DNA of 64,000 nucleotides. Origin: Paralichthys olivaceus (lineage: Eukaryota > Chordata > Actinopteri > Pleuronectiformes > Paralichthyidae). The DNA is taken from NCBI RefSeq assembly GCF_024713975.1, contig NC_091094.1:25010501-25074500 (forward strand). Reading direction: 5' to 3'. The notes below the pieces were generated by a model. That model saw only the letters and a list, made by a program, of their open reading frames with translations. It was not told where the DNA came from and did not search any database. The number at the start of each line of letters is the position of its first letter. Position 1 is the stretch's first letter. The position numbers and the translations under genes were made by a program. Of the stretch, positions 12,401 through 20,790 are shown in pieces.

Positions 12401-14200
12401 CAGTCGAAGGGTATATGTTTGACTTCCCCTTTATATACCCAGCAGAGGTTGAGATTGACACCCTTTGAATAGAGTGACAGGCCTCAGCAGAAAGAGCTTT
12501 CTCCTCCTTACTGCTGGAGTAGATGCTGCTGCTGTCGCTTGTATCGGACTCACTGCTATGCGCTGTTATAGAGGGAAGGTTATTCTTTACTCCTTCATCC
12601 TCAGTCGAAGGGTATATGTTTGACTTCCCCTCTGTATACCCACCAGAGGTTGAGATTGACACCCTTTGTATAGAATGACAGGCCTCAGCAGAAAGAGGTT
12701 TCTCCTCCTCACTGCTGGAGTAGATGCTGCTGCTGTAGCCCAAATCAGACTCACTGCCAGGCACTGTTATAGAGGGAAGGTCATTCTTGACTCCTTCATC
12801 CTCAGTCGAAGGGTATATGTTTGACTTCCCCTGTATATACCCAGCAGAGGTTGAGATTGACACCCTTTGTATAGAGTGACAGGCCTCAGCAGAAAGAGCT
12901 TTCTCCTCCTTACTGCTGGAGTAGATGCTGCCGCTGCTGTCGCTTGTATCGGACTCGCTGCTATGCGCTGTTATAGAGGCAAGGATAGTCTTGACTCCTT
13001 CATCCTCAGTCGAAGGGTATATGTTGGACTTCCCCTCTGTATACCCAGCAGAGGTTGGGATTGACACCCTTTGTATAGAGTGACAGGCCTCAGCAGAAAG
13101 AGCTTTCTCCTCCTGACTGCTGGAGAAGATGCTGCTGCTGTCGCTTGTATCAGACTTGCTGCCAGGCACTGTTATAGAGGGAAGGTCATTCTTGACTCCT
13201 TCATCCTCAGTCGAAGGGTATATGTTGGACTTCCCCTCTATATACCCAGCAGAGGTTGGGATTGACACCCTTTGAATAGAGTGACAGGCCTCAGCAGAAA
13301 GAGCTTTCTCCTCCTTACTGCTGGAGTAGATGCTGCTGCTGTCGCTTGCATCGGACTCACTGCTATGCGCTGTTATAGAGGGAAGGTTATTCTTTACTCC
13401 TTCATCCTCAGTCGAAGGGTATATGTTTGACTTCCCCTCTGTATACCCACCAGAGGTTGAGATTGACACCCTTTGTGTAGAGTGACAGGCCTCAGCAGAA
13501 AGAGCTTTCTCCTCCTTACTGCTGGAGTAGATGCTGCTGCTGACGCTTGTATCGGACTCGCTGCTACGCACTGTTAAAGAGGGAAGGTTATTCTTGACTC
13601 CTTCATCCTCAGTCGAAGGGTATATGTTGGACTTCCCCTCTGTATACCCACCAGAGGTTGAGATTGACACCCTTTGAATAGAGTGACAGGCCTCAGCAGA
13701 AAGAGCCTTCTCCTCCTTACTGTTGGAGAAGATGCTGCTGCTGTCGCTCGTATCGGACTCGCTGCTATGCGCTGTCATAGAGGGAAGGTCATTCTTGACT
13801 CCTTCATACTCAGTCGAAGTCTTAACCTTTTTCTTCTAGGAATAAGTAAGAAAGTGAACACAGTTAAATGTCGCTATCACGTACAGACTCCACGTTACTG
13901 TAAAAACTTGGTCAGCTGGTAAAACCAACATCACTCAGCTCTTTGGGACAAACCTTGAAACGAAAGCAACACAGCCTACGCCACCAAGAGCTCTTCTTCT
14001 TCTTTCCTTCACCTGAGGCCTCCTGGACAACAGCCTCACTCTGTGGAGTCTGTTTAGTTTTCTGTTTGAAACAACAACATAAGCTGATACAGCTGAAAGA
14101 GACACAAATAACTGCAACACATTGTTAATTTGTTTATATTCAGCTCTGATCATACCTTGTTATGATGGAACCACCTAAAAATTGAAAGGAAATTGCCCAT
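6472..14200 (-). CDS. USP37-like ubiquitin-specific protease with 25 x 67-aa repeat (copy 2, complete, 12 coding exons)
   Basis: Deubiquitinating cysteine protease. Coding exons: 14156-14200, 13954-14061, 8746-13835, 8524-8655, 8276-8396, 8006-8157, 7746-7845, 7550-7626, 7090-7213, 6918-6972, 6647-6798, 6472-6489. All have GT-AG borders and matching phases; they total 6174 nt, or 2057 residues plus stop. Exon 1 gives MGNFLS (N-myristoylation pattern), exon 2 KKKKSSWWRRLCCFRFK, exon 3 the repeat array. The C-terminal ~310 residues are the USP fold. The Cys box is GFPNLRQTCYMNSSLQ (oxyanion Asn kept, usual Gly replaced by Arg). Then come DASEFLSCVLNMM, Zn-ribbon CTKC and CSCDC, LPNVLIIHLMR, and the His box SIISHFGSTVNDGHYICES with WLTYND. 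These resemble USP37. Exon 11 could also read through to a stop at 6620. The native promoter and poly(A) site are unproven. Confidence 0.85.
8800..13778 (-). repeat. Coding minisatellite, 25 units of 67 residues (copy 2)
   Basis: This array fills nearly all of exon 3 of the complete USP gene. Units are 67 residues (201 bp), with a few of 65, 66 or 68, always in frame. Each has a Ser/Asp tract (SSESDTSDSSSIYSSS or PGSESDLGYSSS types), an EEKALSAEACHSIQRVSI core, a hinge STSAGYIEGKSNIYP and an acidic STEDEGVKNDLPS tail. The two edge units at the C-terminal side (TLTAEACPSIQKVS and neighbour) are most diverged, as expected when central units are homogenised by unequal exchange. Multi-unit blocks recur: the KTILAS-tailed unit plus a Gly-inserted unit occurs three times (about 10047-10445, 11859-12257, 12867-13265). 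The composition predicts a disordered, heavily phosphorylatable region. No known domain is recognised. Confidence 0.93.
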
Positions 14201-15260
14201 CCTTATTGTTAAGTAGTAGGTGTAGATCAACCGATTAATCAATGTATAAACTTCTGTAATATTCTCTGTGTGAACAAACACTTCTATCTCCAACATTAGT
14301 CAGCGTGGGGAAATGAATGTTGGCTACTGCACCAATATTTCCTTTGAATCATACAAAGCATTTTCCTTTAATGCTACATCATATCAAACACACCTGTCAT
14401 GGGGTTTTACCCATGTCCTTTAATATATAAGGTGGCAAATCCCTAACATACATCATGAGTGGCAGCACATCAGTAGCATTAGCATAGCTGTATCATCAGG
14501 CAGCATGGAAGCATGTTAAGCTAGCACTCACAAACCATTTAATCTTTCTAAACTGTACTGATTCACAGAGTCCACAACCAATAGTCAAAATAATCTCAAC
14601 GACACACAGTTTAATTTCACAAACATTTATTGTTATTTAATGTTTTGGGTACATGTGTTTGTGATGTTATATCCACCCTCCCTCACCTTCCTGCAGGGTC
14701 CTGGTCCCACTGGCAAACAGGAAGTGGGAAATTCCAACTCCATTTATAGAGAGGGGAATCTGGAGTGTACCACATAAAAGCTAGTCCAGAGGAGTGTTTT
14801 AAATGATATCACAGAAATGCTCTTTTAAATGCCCATCTTATATAATAGTGTGATATTTCTGTGACAGGCTAGGTCGGGTGAAATGCTGATGGGTATATTT
14901 ATATTTTTCAATGTCATATCTGATAGAGATTTGTTCATTGATATTTGTCTCTATGGTTTGTCTTGTAGGAGGGGCTTCCACTATAAAGCCAGTGGGTAGA
15001 TGCTCCTCAAGAGAGATCTAAGCTTGGGCCTGGAGGCCATGTGTACGAGAGCCCATGAGTCAGTGGCCTAGTAATGGGTATTTGACTTCAGTTTGAAGGG
15101 TTTTTGTTTGTTCGTTTAAAGAGTTTGTTGGTGATGTTATCATTAAAATAGTTGACGAGAAAGAATACTATATTGTGAGCTGCTGTAAACAGAGCTGCAG
15201 TTTACCATCAGAGTTGCTTGAAGCATATGATATGGTTCAAGTGCAGATCCATGAAGGGTT

Positions 15261-15475
15261 TATCACTTTCTTTAATGTTGCATATCAGGGGTTTTTTGGG
15301 GGGGGACATTTTCATTGATTTTCCAGGCAACAATTCAAGGATTTTGATGGAAAAATCAGGCACATTAAGGGAACCGATATCAGTGAGCATGTGCAATTTG
15401 GTGCAGCTTGATTAAATTAAGGAGACAAACGGGTCTTGGTGGAGGTCTGCGTTCTACTGAGTGCTGTTTTAGTTT
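15261..15475 (+). repeat. 3' part of a common teleost interspersed repeat (duplicate of 4074-4288)
   Basis: Same repeat fragment as in copy 1, with a few substitutions (for example gatggaaaaatcaggc in place of gacggaaaaatccggc). It was duplicated with the 11-kb unit and did not insert independently. Confidence 0.55.
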
Positions 15476-16269
15476 TTATTCAGATTTGGTTCGTGCTGAC
15501 TTCCAGAGTACTGCTGCACATTGTCAGACACAAATGGGAAATATCACAGTGGACGATACGAGAAGTCTAACTTTGAGTTGTTATGAAGACTAAAAAGCTG
15601 CGATATATGATGATATTTTTATGTGACAAGAGTTTGTGAGCTGGATTCCACATATGTGTTCCATGTATCTATCAAATAAAAAATACCTATTTTAAAGAAA
15701 ATCACTTTTATTTTCAATCAATTCATTAAAACTGTACAACTCTTATTCTCAAGTGGCTGACATACTGTGTTACATAATATATGTAAATACTTAACTGACA
15801 TCAGCCATAAATAAAGGGTGGATTGCAAACTTGTGATAAATAAAACCCAATAAAAAAATTCCTATACAGGCCAGTTGGCACTGCACATCAGTGACATGTT
15901 AATGTTTAATGCATGAACCATTTACTCGACATTTTGAACTGTTCAGTTTAAAGCTACATGAATCACATGAATTAGCTTTAGTTCAGCTAGTCATACTTAC
16001 AACCAGTGGCTATGAAATGCAGCATTTAACCCTAACCCTAGTTGTATATAAAGAACTAATCAAGTGAATAAAAGGAAATTTCACTCCAGCAGAGGAGTCA
16101 GACTGTAGGTGTATGGTAGATGATGCTGGGAGATTGGATTTGGACAGATTTCACTAACTCAATTCACAGCAAAATCTAATTGTTTTGGTTAATTTCTGTC
16201 TAAATACATAAATACATATACTTCACGGTGCGGGGCGCTGGCCAACTGAGTGAGTGTAAGTAAAGTTTT

Positions 16270-16304
16270 GGCATGCGCAGGACCTGAGGCTGCTCTTTAA
16301 TTGG
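16270..16304 (-). promoter_or_regulatory. Possible CCAAT/NRF1-like promoter patch (copy 2)
   Basis: Same arrangement as in copy 1: CCAAT (minus strand) at 16300-16304 and TGCGCATGCC at about 16271-16280. It lies 2.1 kb upstream of the complete gene's ATG. Motif evidence only. Confidence 0.25.
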
Positions 16305-16703
16305 TTGTTGCAGATTTTCCATGGGACGCAGCTCTCTGCTGATCACTGGATATATAGTATGTGTTCCTAATAAAGGAATAAAGGGTTCAGTGAGTGTATC
16401 TGCAGATGTTGTCTGATCAACAAGTTTATCCGAAACCTGCCACCTGCAAACTCAATCAGTGGACGTTAGAAATGATATAGACATACGATGATTAGACCAC
16501 TACAGTAGTGGGTGTGTAGTAACAGGTGGCGTCTGTCTTTCTCAGCGATAACTGAAGCAGTTTTAAACTTTGAATTAAATGTATAAGGTTGGTTGGTTTG
16601 TATGATCAGGACCGGGGCTTTTCTTTTCAAATCCCTCAAAGCTCAAGGTAACAGAATTACAACAGAGTTGGCCCCATGCTCATGCATGTGAAACACATGG
16701 AAC

Positions 16704-17035
16704 ATTAAAAAAAACTCATTTTTATTTTCATTCAATTCATTAAAACTGTACAACTCATATTCTCAAGTGGCTGACATACGTTACATAATATAAATACTTA
16801 ACTGACATCAGCCATAAATAAAGGTTGGATTGAAAACTTGTGACAATACATATATAGGCCAGTTGGCATTGCACATTACTGACAAGTTAATGTTCAATGC
16901 AAGCACCATTTACTCAACATATTAAGGGCACTGTTCAGTTTAAAGCTACATGAATCACTAAATTAGCTTTAGTTCAGCTAGTCATACTGACAACCAGTGG
17001 CTATGAAATACAGCATTTCAACACTAGCTGTGGTT
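16704..17035. repeat. Diverged third partial copy of the duplication unit
   Basis: From ttttattttcattcaattcat to atacagcatttcaacac, this stretch aligns with 15703-16030 and 4514-4850, with many substitutions and small indels. It is clearly older than the duplication of copies 1 and 2. It abuts the right breakpoint of copy 2 and looks like a truncated remnant of an earlier unit. A dispersed repeat present once per unit would be an alternative explanation. Confidence 0.7.
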
Positions 17036-17727
17036 AACAGTTTTTTTAGTTTAGTGTAAAATTTTTCCTTATCATGGCCATGTTAAAAAGTCTAGCACTG
17101 CATCGTTTACGTCAAAAGAGCAAGAGCAACAGATAAGAACAATCTAGCTGTAATGCTGTGGGCAATGTTATTACAGGTTGCTGCCTCTGAGACAAAGGTA
17201 ACAGACAGAAATGTTCCAACGCTTCTGGTAATAACTTCAAAAAAGATGTTAGGTTTCTGACCCAATCTACAGATATAACCATAGGGACCAAACTCAACAA
17301 GGACTTGAGTTGGGTGGTCATGTTGAGCATGATCATGAAACATTATCCAATCAGTCAAAATACTAAAATAGATCTTAGTTCTGTCTACAAAGAATGAACT
17401 TTTAACTGGTCCATTCTTCTGTATCAACACTGTAATACCTTGAGTGATTCCATGTCAAGTTCATATGAGCATATGACCTTTATAACTTGTAAATGTGAAT
17501 GTGGACACTAGTGAACATTTTTTACAAAAACTCAGTTGCCTGAGTTACATTGCCTCAATGTTAAAAAGGTTGATAATTAAGGAAAGAAAATGTCAGCCAG
17601 TTGATGTGTCTGTAGGAAATATGAAACTTCCTGCTCTCATTAAGGACACAGGGGCTGTATGTGAGAACGCAAATGTCCGAATGAGACTTTCTACAGAGTT
17701 TTTCTTGCCAGCTCCCTAGAAAAAAAC
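17036..17727. other. Intergenic DNA between the USP array and svbp
   Basis: No recognised gene. A 107-codon minus-strand open frame (17107-17430) has no identifiable domain and no support as an exon. Confidence 0.5.
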
Positions 17728-17733
17728 TTTAAT
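17728..17733 (-). terminator. Candidate svbp poly(A) signal (ATTAAA)
   Basis: On the minus strand ATTAAA lies about 410 bases after the svbp stop codon. I found no AATAAA in between. Position and motif only. Confidence 0.3.
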
Positions 17734-18141
17734 AATGATTATGTCCACAAGAGCCCAAGTGAGAACACAGCAGGATATTATCTGGAGGATTCACTAAGAG
17801 TGAGTGTGTTGATGTTTTTAACATGCAATGGACACAAAAACCCCCCCCCAAAAAAACAGTATATATAAATATCTCAGAATGAAAAGTAGTGCCACACTGA
17901 TTAAGATGTCTAGAGAGCCCTTGGTGGTGAGGGCTGATGCCTGAGTGGATATGCTGTAAACAGAAATATGTGATCTCCATTGAGGAATCAATACATGGCG
18001 TCCGGCCTCTGCATTCGGTGCCACCGCCCACTTGAACACTGCAGACATTTCTGACTGAAGTGTGTATGTAATAGCTGTATGTTGTGTATTTGGACTGTGC
18101 CAGGTGACTTTGTCCAGGTGGAAGACAGAGCAGGCAGGACT

Positions 18142-18431
18142 CTATTCTCCCTGTGACTGCATCTGTTTACAGAAGGCCTCGAACTGCTGCTGCTCCAACT
18201 CTGTCATCACCTTGTTCAAAGCATAGATCTGAAAATAAAGACGGAGGCAACATTAGATGTTTACTTTGGACATCAGATCAGGTTTGAAAATAAATGAGTA
18301 GTGATGAAGTTTGTCACCTCTGCTCTCTGTCTCTGTTTGAGCTCTTGCTGTGCAGACTTCTGTCTGCCTCTATCGCCTCTTGTCGGGGTAGAGTTCAGCT
18401 TTGGCTTGTCCTTACGGCAGGTGGGCTCCAT
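18142..18431 (-). CDS. svbp: Small vasohibin-binding protein
   Basis: SVBP is the small chaperone-like partner of vasohibins. The complex acts as tubulin tyrosine carboxypeptidase on microtubules, and SVBP is needed for vasohibin stability and secretion (family knowledge). Coding exons are 18318-18431 (start ATG at 18429-18431, GAG|GTGACA donor) and 18142-18228 (TTTCAG acceptor), joined in phase 0. The product is 66 residues, the same length as mammalian SVBP. The conserved core is fully present: [15 protein letters not shown] from the first exon and [19 protein letters not shown] from the second. It is a single amphipathic helix rich in Glu/Gln/Lys. The ATG sits in a GCCATGG context. A 5' UTR exon joins at 18451. 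The USP tandem genes follow downstream on the same strand, with no sign of a functional link. Confidence 0.96.
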
Positions 18432-19084
18432 GGCAACAGGCCTCGATCAACCTAAGAGGGTTCAAGAGAAGATAGTCTGTGAGACCATGTCAAAAATATC
18501 AACTGACTGTGTTCTCAATTATAATACAAACCACCAACAATTACACTGAGTTCCTATATAAATGCAACATACAAGTCATCAGCAAAGCCCCCTTGATCAG
18601 AGTATAACAACTTAGTGCAGACACATATGAACAATATCTGAACATGGCTATAACCTCTTTAAATAGTGATGTGATGCTCATTTGAGATGTAAAGAATATG
18701 AGACAGTTCATTAGTCTTCAGTCTTAATGTGAACGCATTTAGCAAAGTCATGTTCATCTAATTGACGGTGAGGCTGCATACATTTCAGCTAACGTCATTA
18801 TCTCACTGAGAAACAGACCGAGAGTAACGGCAAGGACGCAAAATGTTAATAAGCAACAATAACACGTGTAATCGACATTTTCTATGTTAAAGACATAGCT
18901 CCTTTACGAAGCTAAAAACATTTGTTTCTATTTTCCTCACTGTTGAAAGTCTGACATTAACCCTGGTAAGTTAAACGTCAGCAAATCAAGTCTGTCTAAA
19001 TGACTTGCTAATGTTGATGCTAGCTCACGTTTGACTTGCTGCCCAGTAACGTTAAGATATTAGTTGAGATAATGGAGCACGTAC

Positions 19085-19240
19085 CTGGGAAATATAAAAG
19101 CTGTGCAAAAACTAAATTCACGTTTAATATGGTCAGTAAGTTGACTGTAGCGAGCTACTAGCTAAGCCGAATCACAACAGCTGTTCCCAGTGTGCCACCA
19201 GTAAACAAGTCCGAGTAGAAGAGACGACTGAACAAATGTT
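19085..19240 (-). other. svbp: svbp non-coding first exon (approximate 5' end)
   Basis: A strong donor CCCAG|GTACGTGC ends this exon at 19085, and a CTCTTAG acceptor at 18452-18453 begins the exon holding the svbp ATG. The intron is about 630 bases. The 5' limit is a guess, from the change to simple TTC repeat and CG-containing sequence near 19240. Confidence 0.5.
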
Positions 19241-19263
19241 TCGGTTCCGTTTCTTCTTCTTGG

Positions 19264-19530
19264 TCTGAGGAAATACATGAATACAAAACAACAACAAACA
19301 GCAGTTTCTTTTAAAAACTCACTCACTCTTCTTCTTCTTCTTCTTCTTCTTTTTCTTCTTCTTCTTCTTCTTCTTCTTCTTCTTCACTGGCGGGTGGCAG
19401 CTAACGTCAAAGGCGCATTACCGCCCCCTACTATGCAGGAGTGTGGATTACAGTGTTTGGTCTGCGGAAATATATGAATGAAAAACAACAACCATAGCAG
19501 TTTCTTTTCAAAACTCACACAATACTTTAT
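19264..19530. repeat. TTC-microsatellite repeat module with flanking direct repeats
   Basis: A (TTC)n tract at 19326-19385 is followed by ggcgggtggcagctaacg and gcattaccgccccctact, a motif pair I know from dispersed fish repeats. The flanks are near-identical direct repeats: ggtctgaggaaatacatgaa (about 19262) and ggtctgcggaaatatatgaa (about 19459), each followed by aaacaacaac and cagtttctttt. The leucine-rich open frame here is a by-product of the TTC tract. Confidence 0.7.
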
Positions 19531-19943
19531 GTTTCCCTCCTCCAATACTCAACACATTCTTCAGTTTCCCCCTCTCTGTGTTATATATCGGACAGTTTCC
19601 TCCCCTAAACAAACCACGTTCACACTGTCCTGACTGCTGCTTCCCTATTAGATGCATTGTTTTGTTTAGTCTTGTGTCCTATTCTTAGCCTTGATATAAC
19701 TGTTTGTTCTCCCGTGTTTGTCCCTATTGTTTTCATTCCTCCCACTTTTATTTGATACAGATGTCGTCCTTTTCTCTCTCAATCCCATTGTTTTTGCCAG
19801 TCAGTCATGATGCTACTTCTAAATATTGTTTTGGCTTTGGCCTTACTGAATGTTTTAATGCTTGCTAAGCGAGTGAGTCTGCCCTTTTATCACCCTTCCC
19901 AGTGAGCTTGGATCCACATAAATCAGACTTCAGTTTGTGAATG

Positions 19944-19971
<28 letters not shown>
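19944..19971. repeat. (TA)n microsatellite
   Basis: Uninterrupted alternating TA of about 28 bases. Confidence 0.95.
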
Positions 19972-19975
<4 letters not shown>

Positions 19976-20596
19976 ACAGACCACAGTACCACAGGCCGCA
20001 CAAGTACCACTATATATATAGTGTTTCATATATTTCATAAAGAACATCTGCTCTGCAGTGGGATGACATTGATCGTAGTGATAACAATGCTGATAGTGAA
20101 TCTGAACATACTATAACCTTTTTTTAACTTGTTTAGCTCTGTCCACTGTATTTGCCATTGTTATTGCCAACATCTCCACTGCATATACTGCCAGGTGATC
20201 AGGTGTTCTTTGCTTTATATTTACCTTTTCTTGTCTTCTGCCTTTTATGACAATTTAGCTGCACAGTTTTGTACATTTTACAACTAACCAGACTCTTTCA
20301 CACACTTATTTTACTATTGCATCCATTTCTAAATCGTTGGACTCGATTGAAGTATCATACATTGTGTAAATCTAATATTAGGGTCATATTTGACGATATA
20401 TAAACCTGATGATTCTGTACAGTAGATTTCACATCCATGAATAAAAAGTGACAAACAGTAACCCTAAATTCACAGGATTTCTACATGAATTTGAATTACA
20501 TATCAAGACTCTACAACTTACAAACACTAAAAAGCAACAAAACTGTTCTAATTTTTAGGATGAACAATACCACCGGGTAAAAAAATTGTAAAGTTT

Positions 20597-20790
20597 ACCT
20601 CCACCAACGAGGTTTATTTATTTTTACCCCTGTCCATTTGTTTGTTTGTAAAAAAGATTAAACTCCAACAATCAACCATTTTTCTACAAAACTTAGTGGA
20701 AGGATGGGTCAGCAGAGAACCCATGACAGTTTGTAGATTTGGAGCAAGGGGCCGATCGAACAAATTGTGGAAAAGATCATCCACTTTTTA
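20597..20790 (+). repeat. 5' part of common teleost interspersed repeat
   Basis: The fragment has tttacctccaccaacgagg, cccctgtccatttgtttg, then an aaaacttagtggaaggatgg motif and gaacccatgac. It matches from memory the 5' half of a dispersed fish repeat of unassigned family. Related fragments are at 30598-30677 (inverted) and 32038-32165 (inverted), and the 3' half is at 4074-4288. Confidence 0.55.

Larger units (their letters stand above)
5510..16703. repeat. Segmental tandem duplication, copy 2 (11.2-kb unit)
   Basis: If the unit is the DNA between the two shared right-hand junctions, it spans 5510-16703. It then carries one complete USP gene with its 3' flank, including the hAT-like element at 5826-6331. 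The two copies are so similar outside the minisatellite that the duplication must be recent or homogenised. Copy 1 presumably has the matching catalytic exons left of the window. Confidence 0.85.
14201..16703. other. 5' flank of copy-2 USP gene
   Basis: Non-coding, AT-rich and nearly identical to 3013-5509. A TATA-like TTTATA on the minus strand at about 14246-14251 lies about 50 bases above the start codon and could serve as a close promoter. The CCAAT/NRF1-like patch at 16270-16304 is the distal alternative. No other exon is supported. Confidence 0.5.

Noticed and set aside
8742..13778. Treating the 1678-codon open frame as a complete intronless gene starting at the Met at 13776-13778
   Set aside because: The frame continues upstream to a splice acceptor at 13836-13837. 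Its last codons cross a GT donor that joins in phase to the USP Cys-box exon. The apparent stop is intronic.
8758..13922. A series of 62-98 codon open frames on the plus strand, one per repeat unit
   Set aside because: They are antisense shadows of the coding minisatellite. Unit length is a multiple of three, so any stop-free antisense frame repeats too. Most need TTG starts and they have no other support.
17107..17430. 107-codon minus-strand open frame between svbp and the USP array
   Set aside because: No domain, no splice context, and overlapping frames of similar size on the same strand.
18301..18549. Plus-strand 82-codon frame
   Set aside because: Antisense to the svbp coding exon, which is certain.
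19277..19477. Leucine-rich plus-strand frame
   Set aside because: A translation of the TTC microsatellite.
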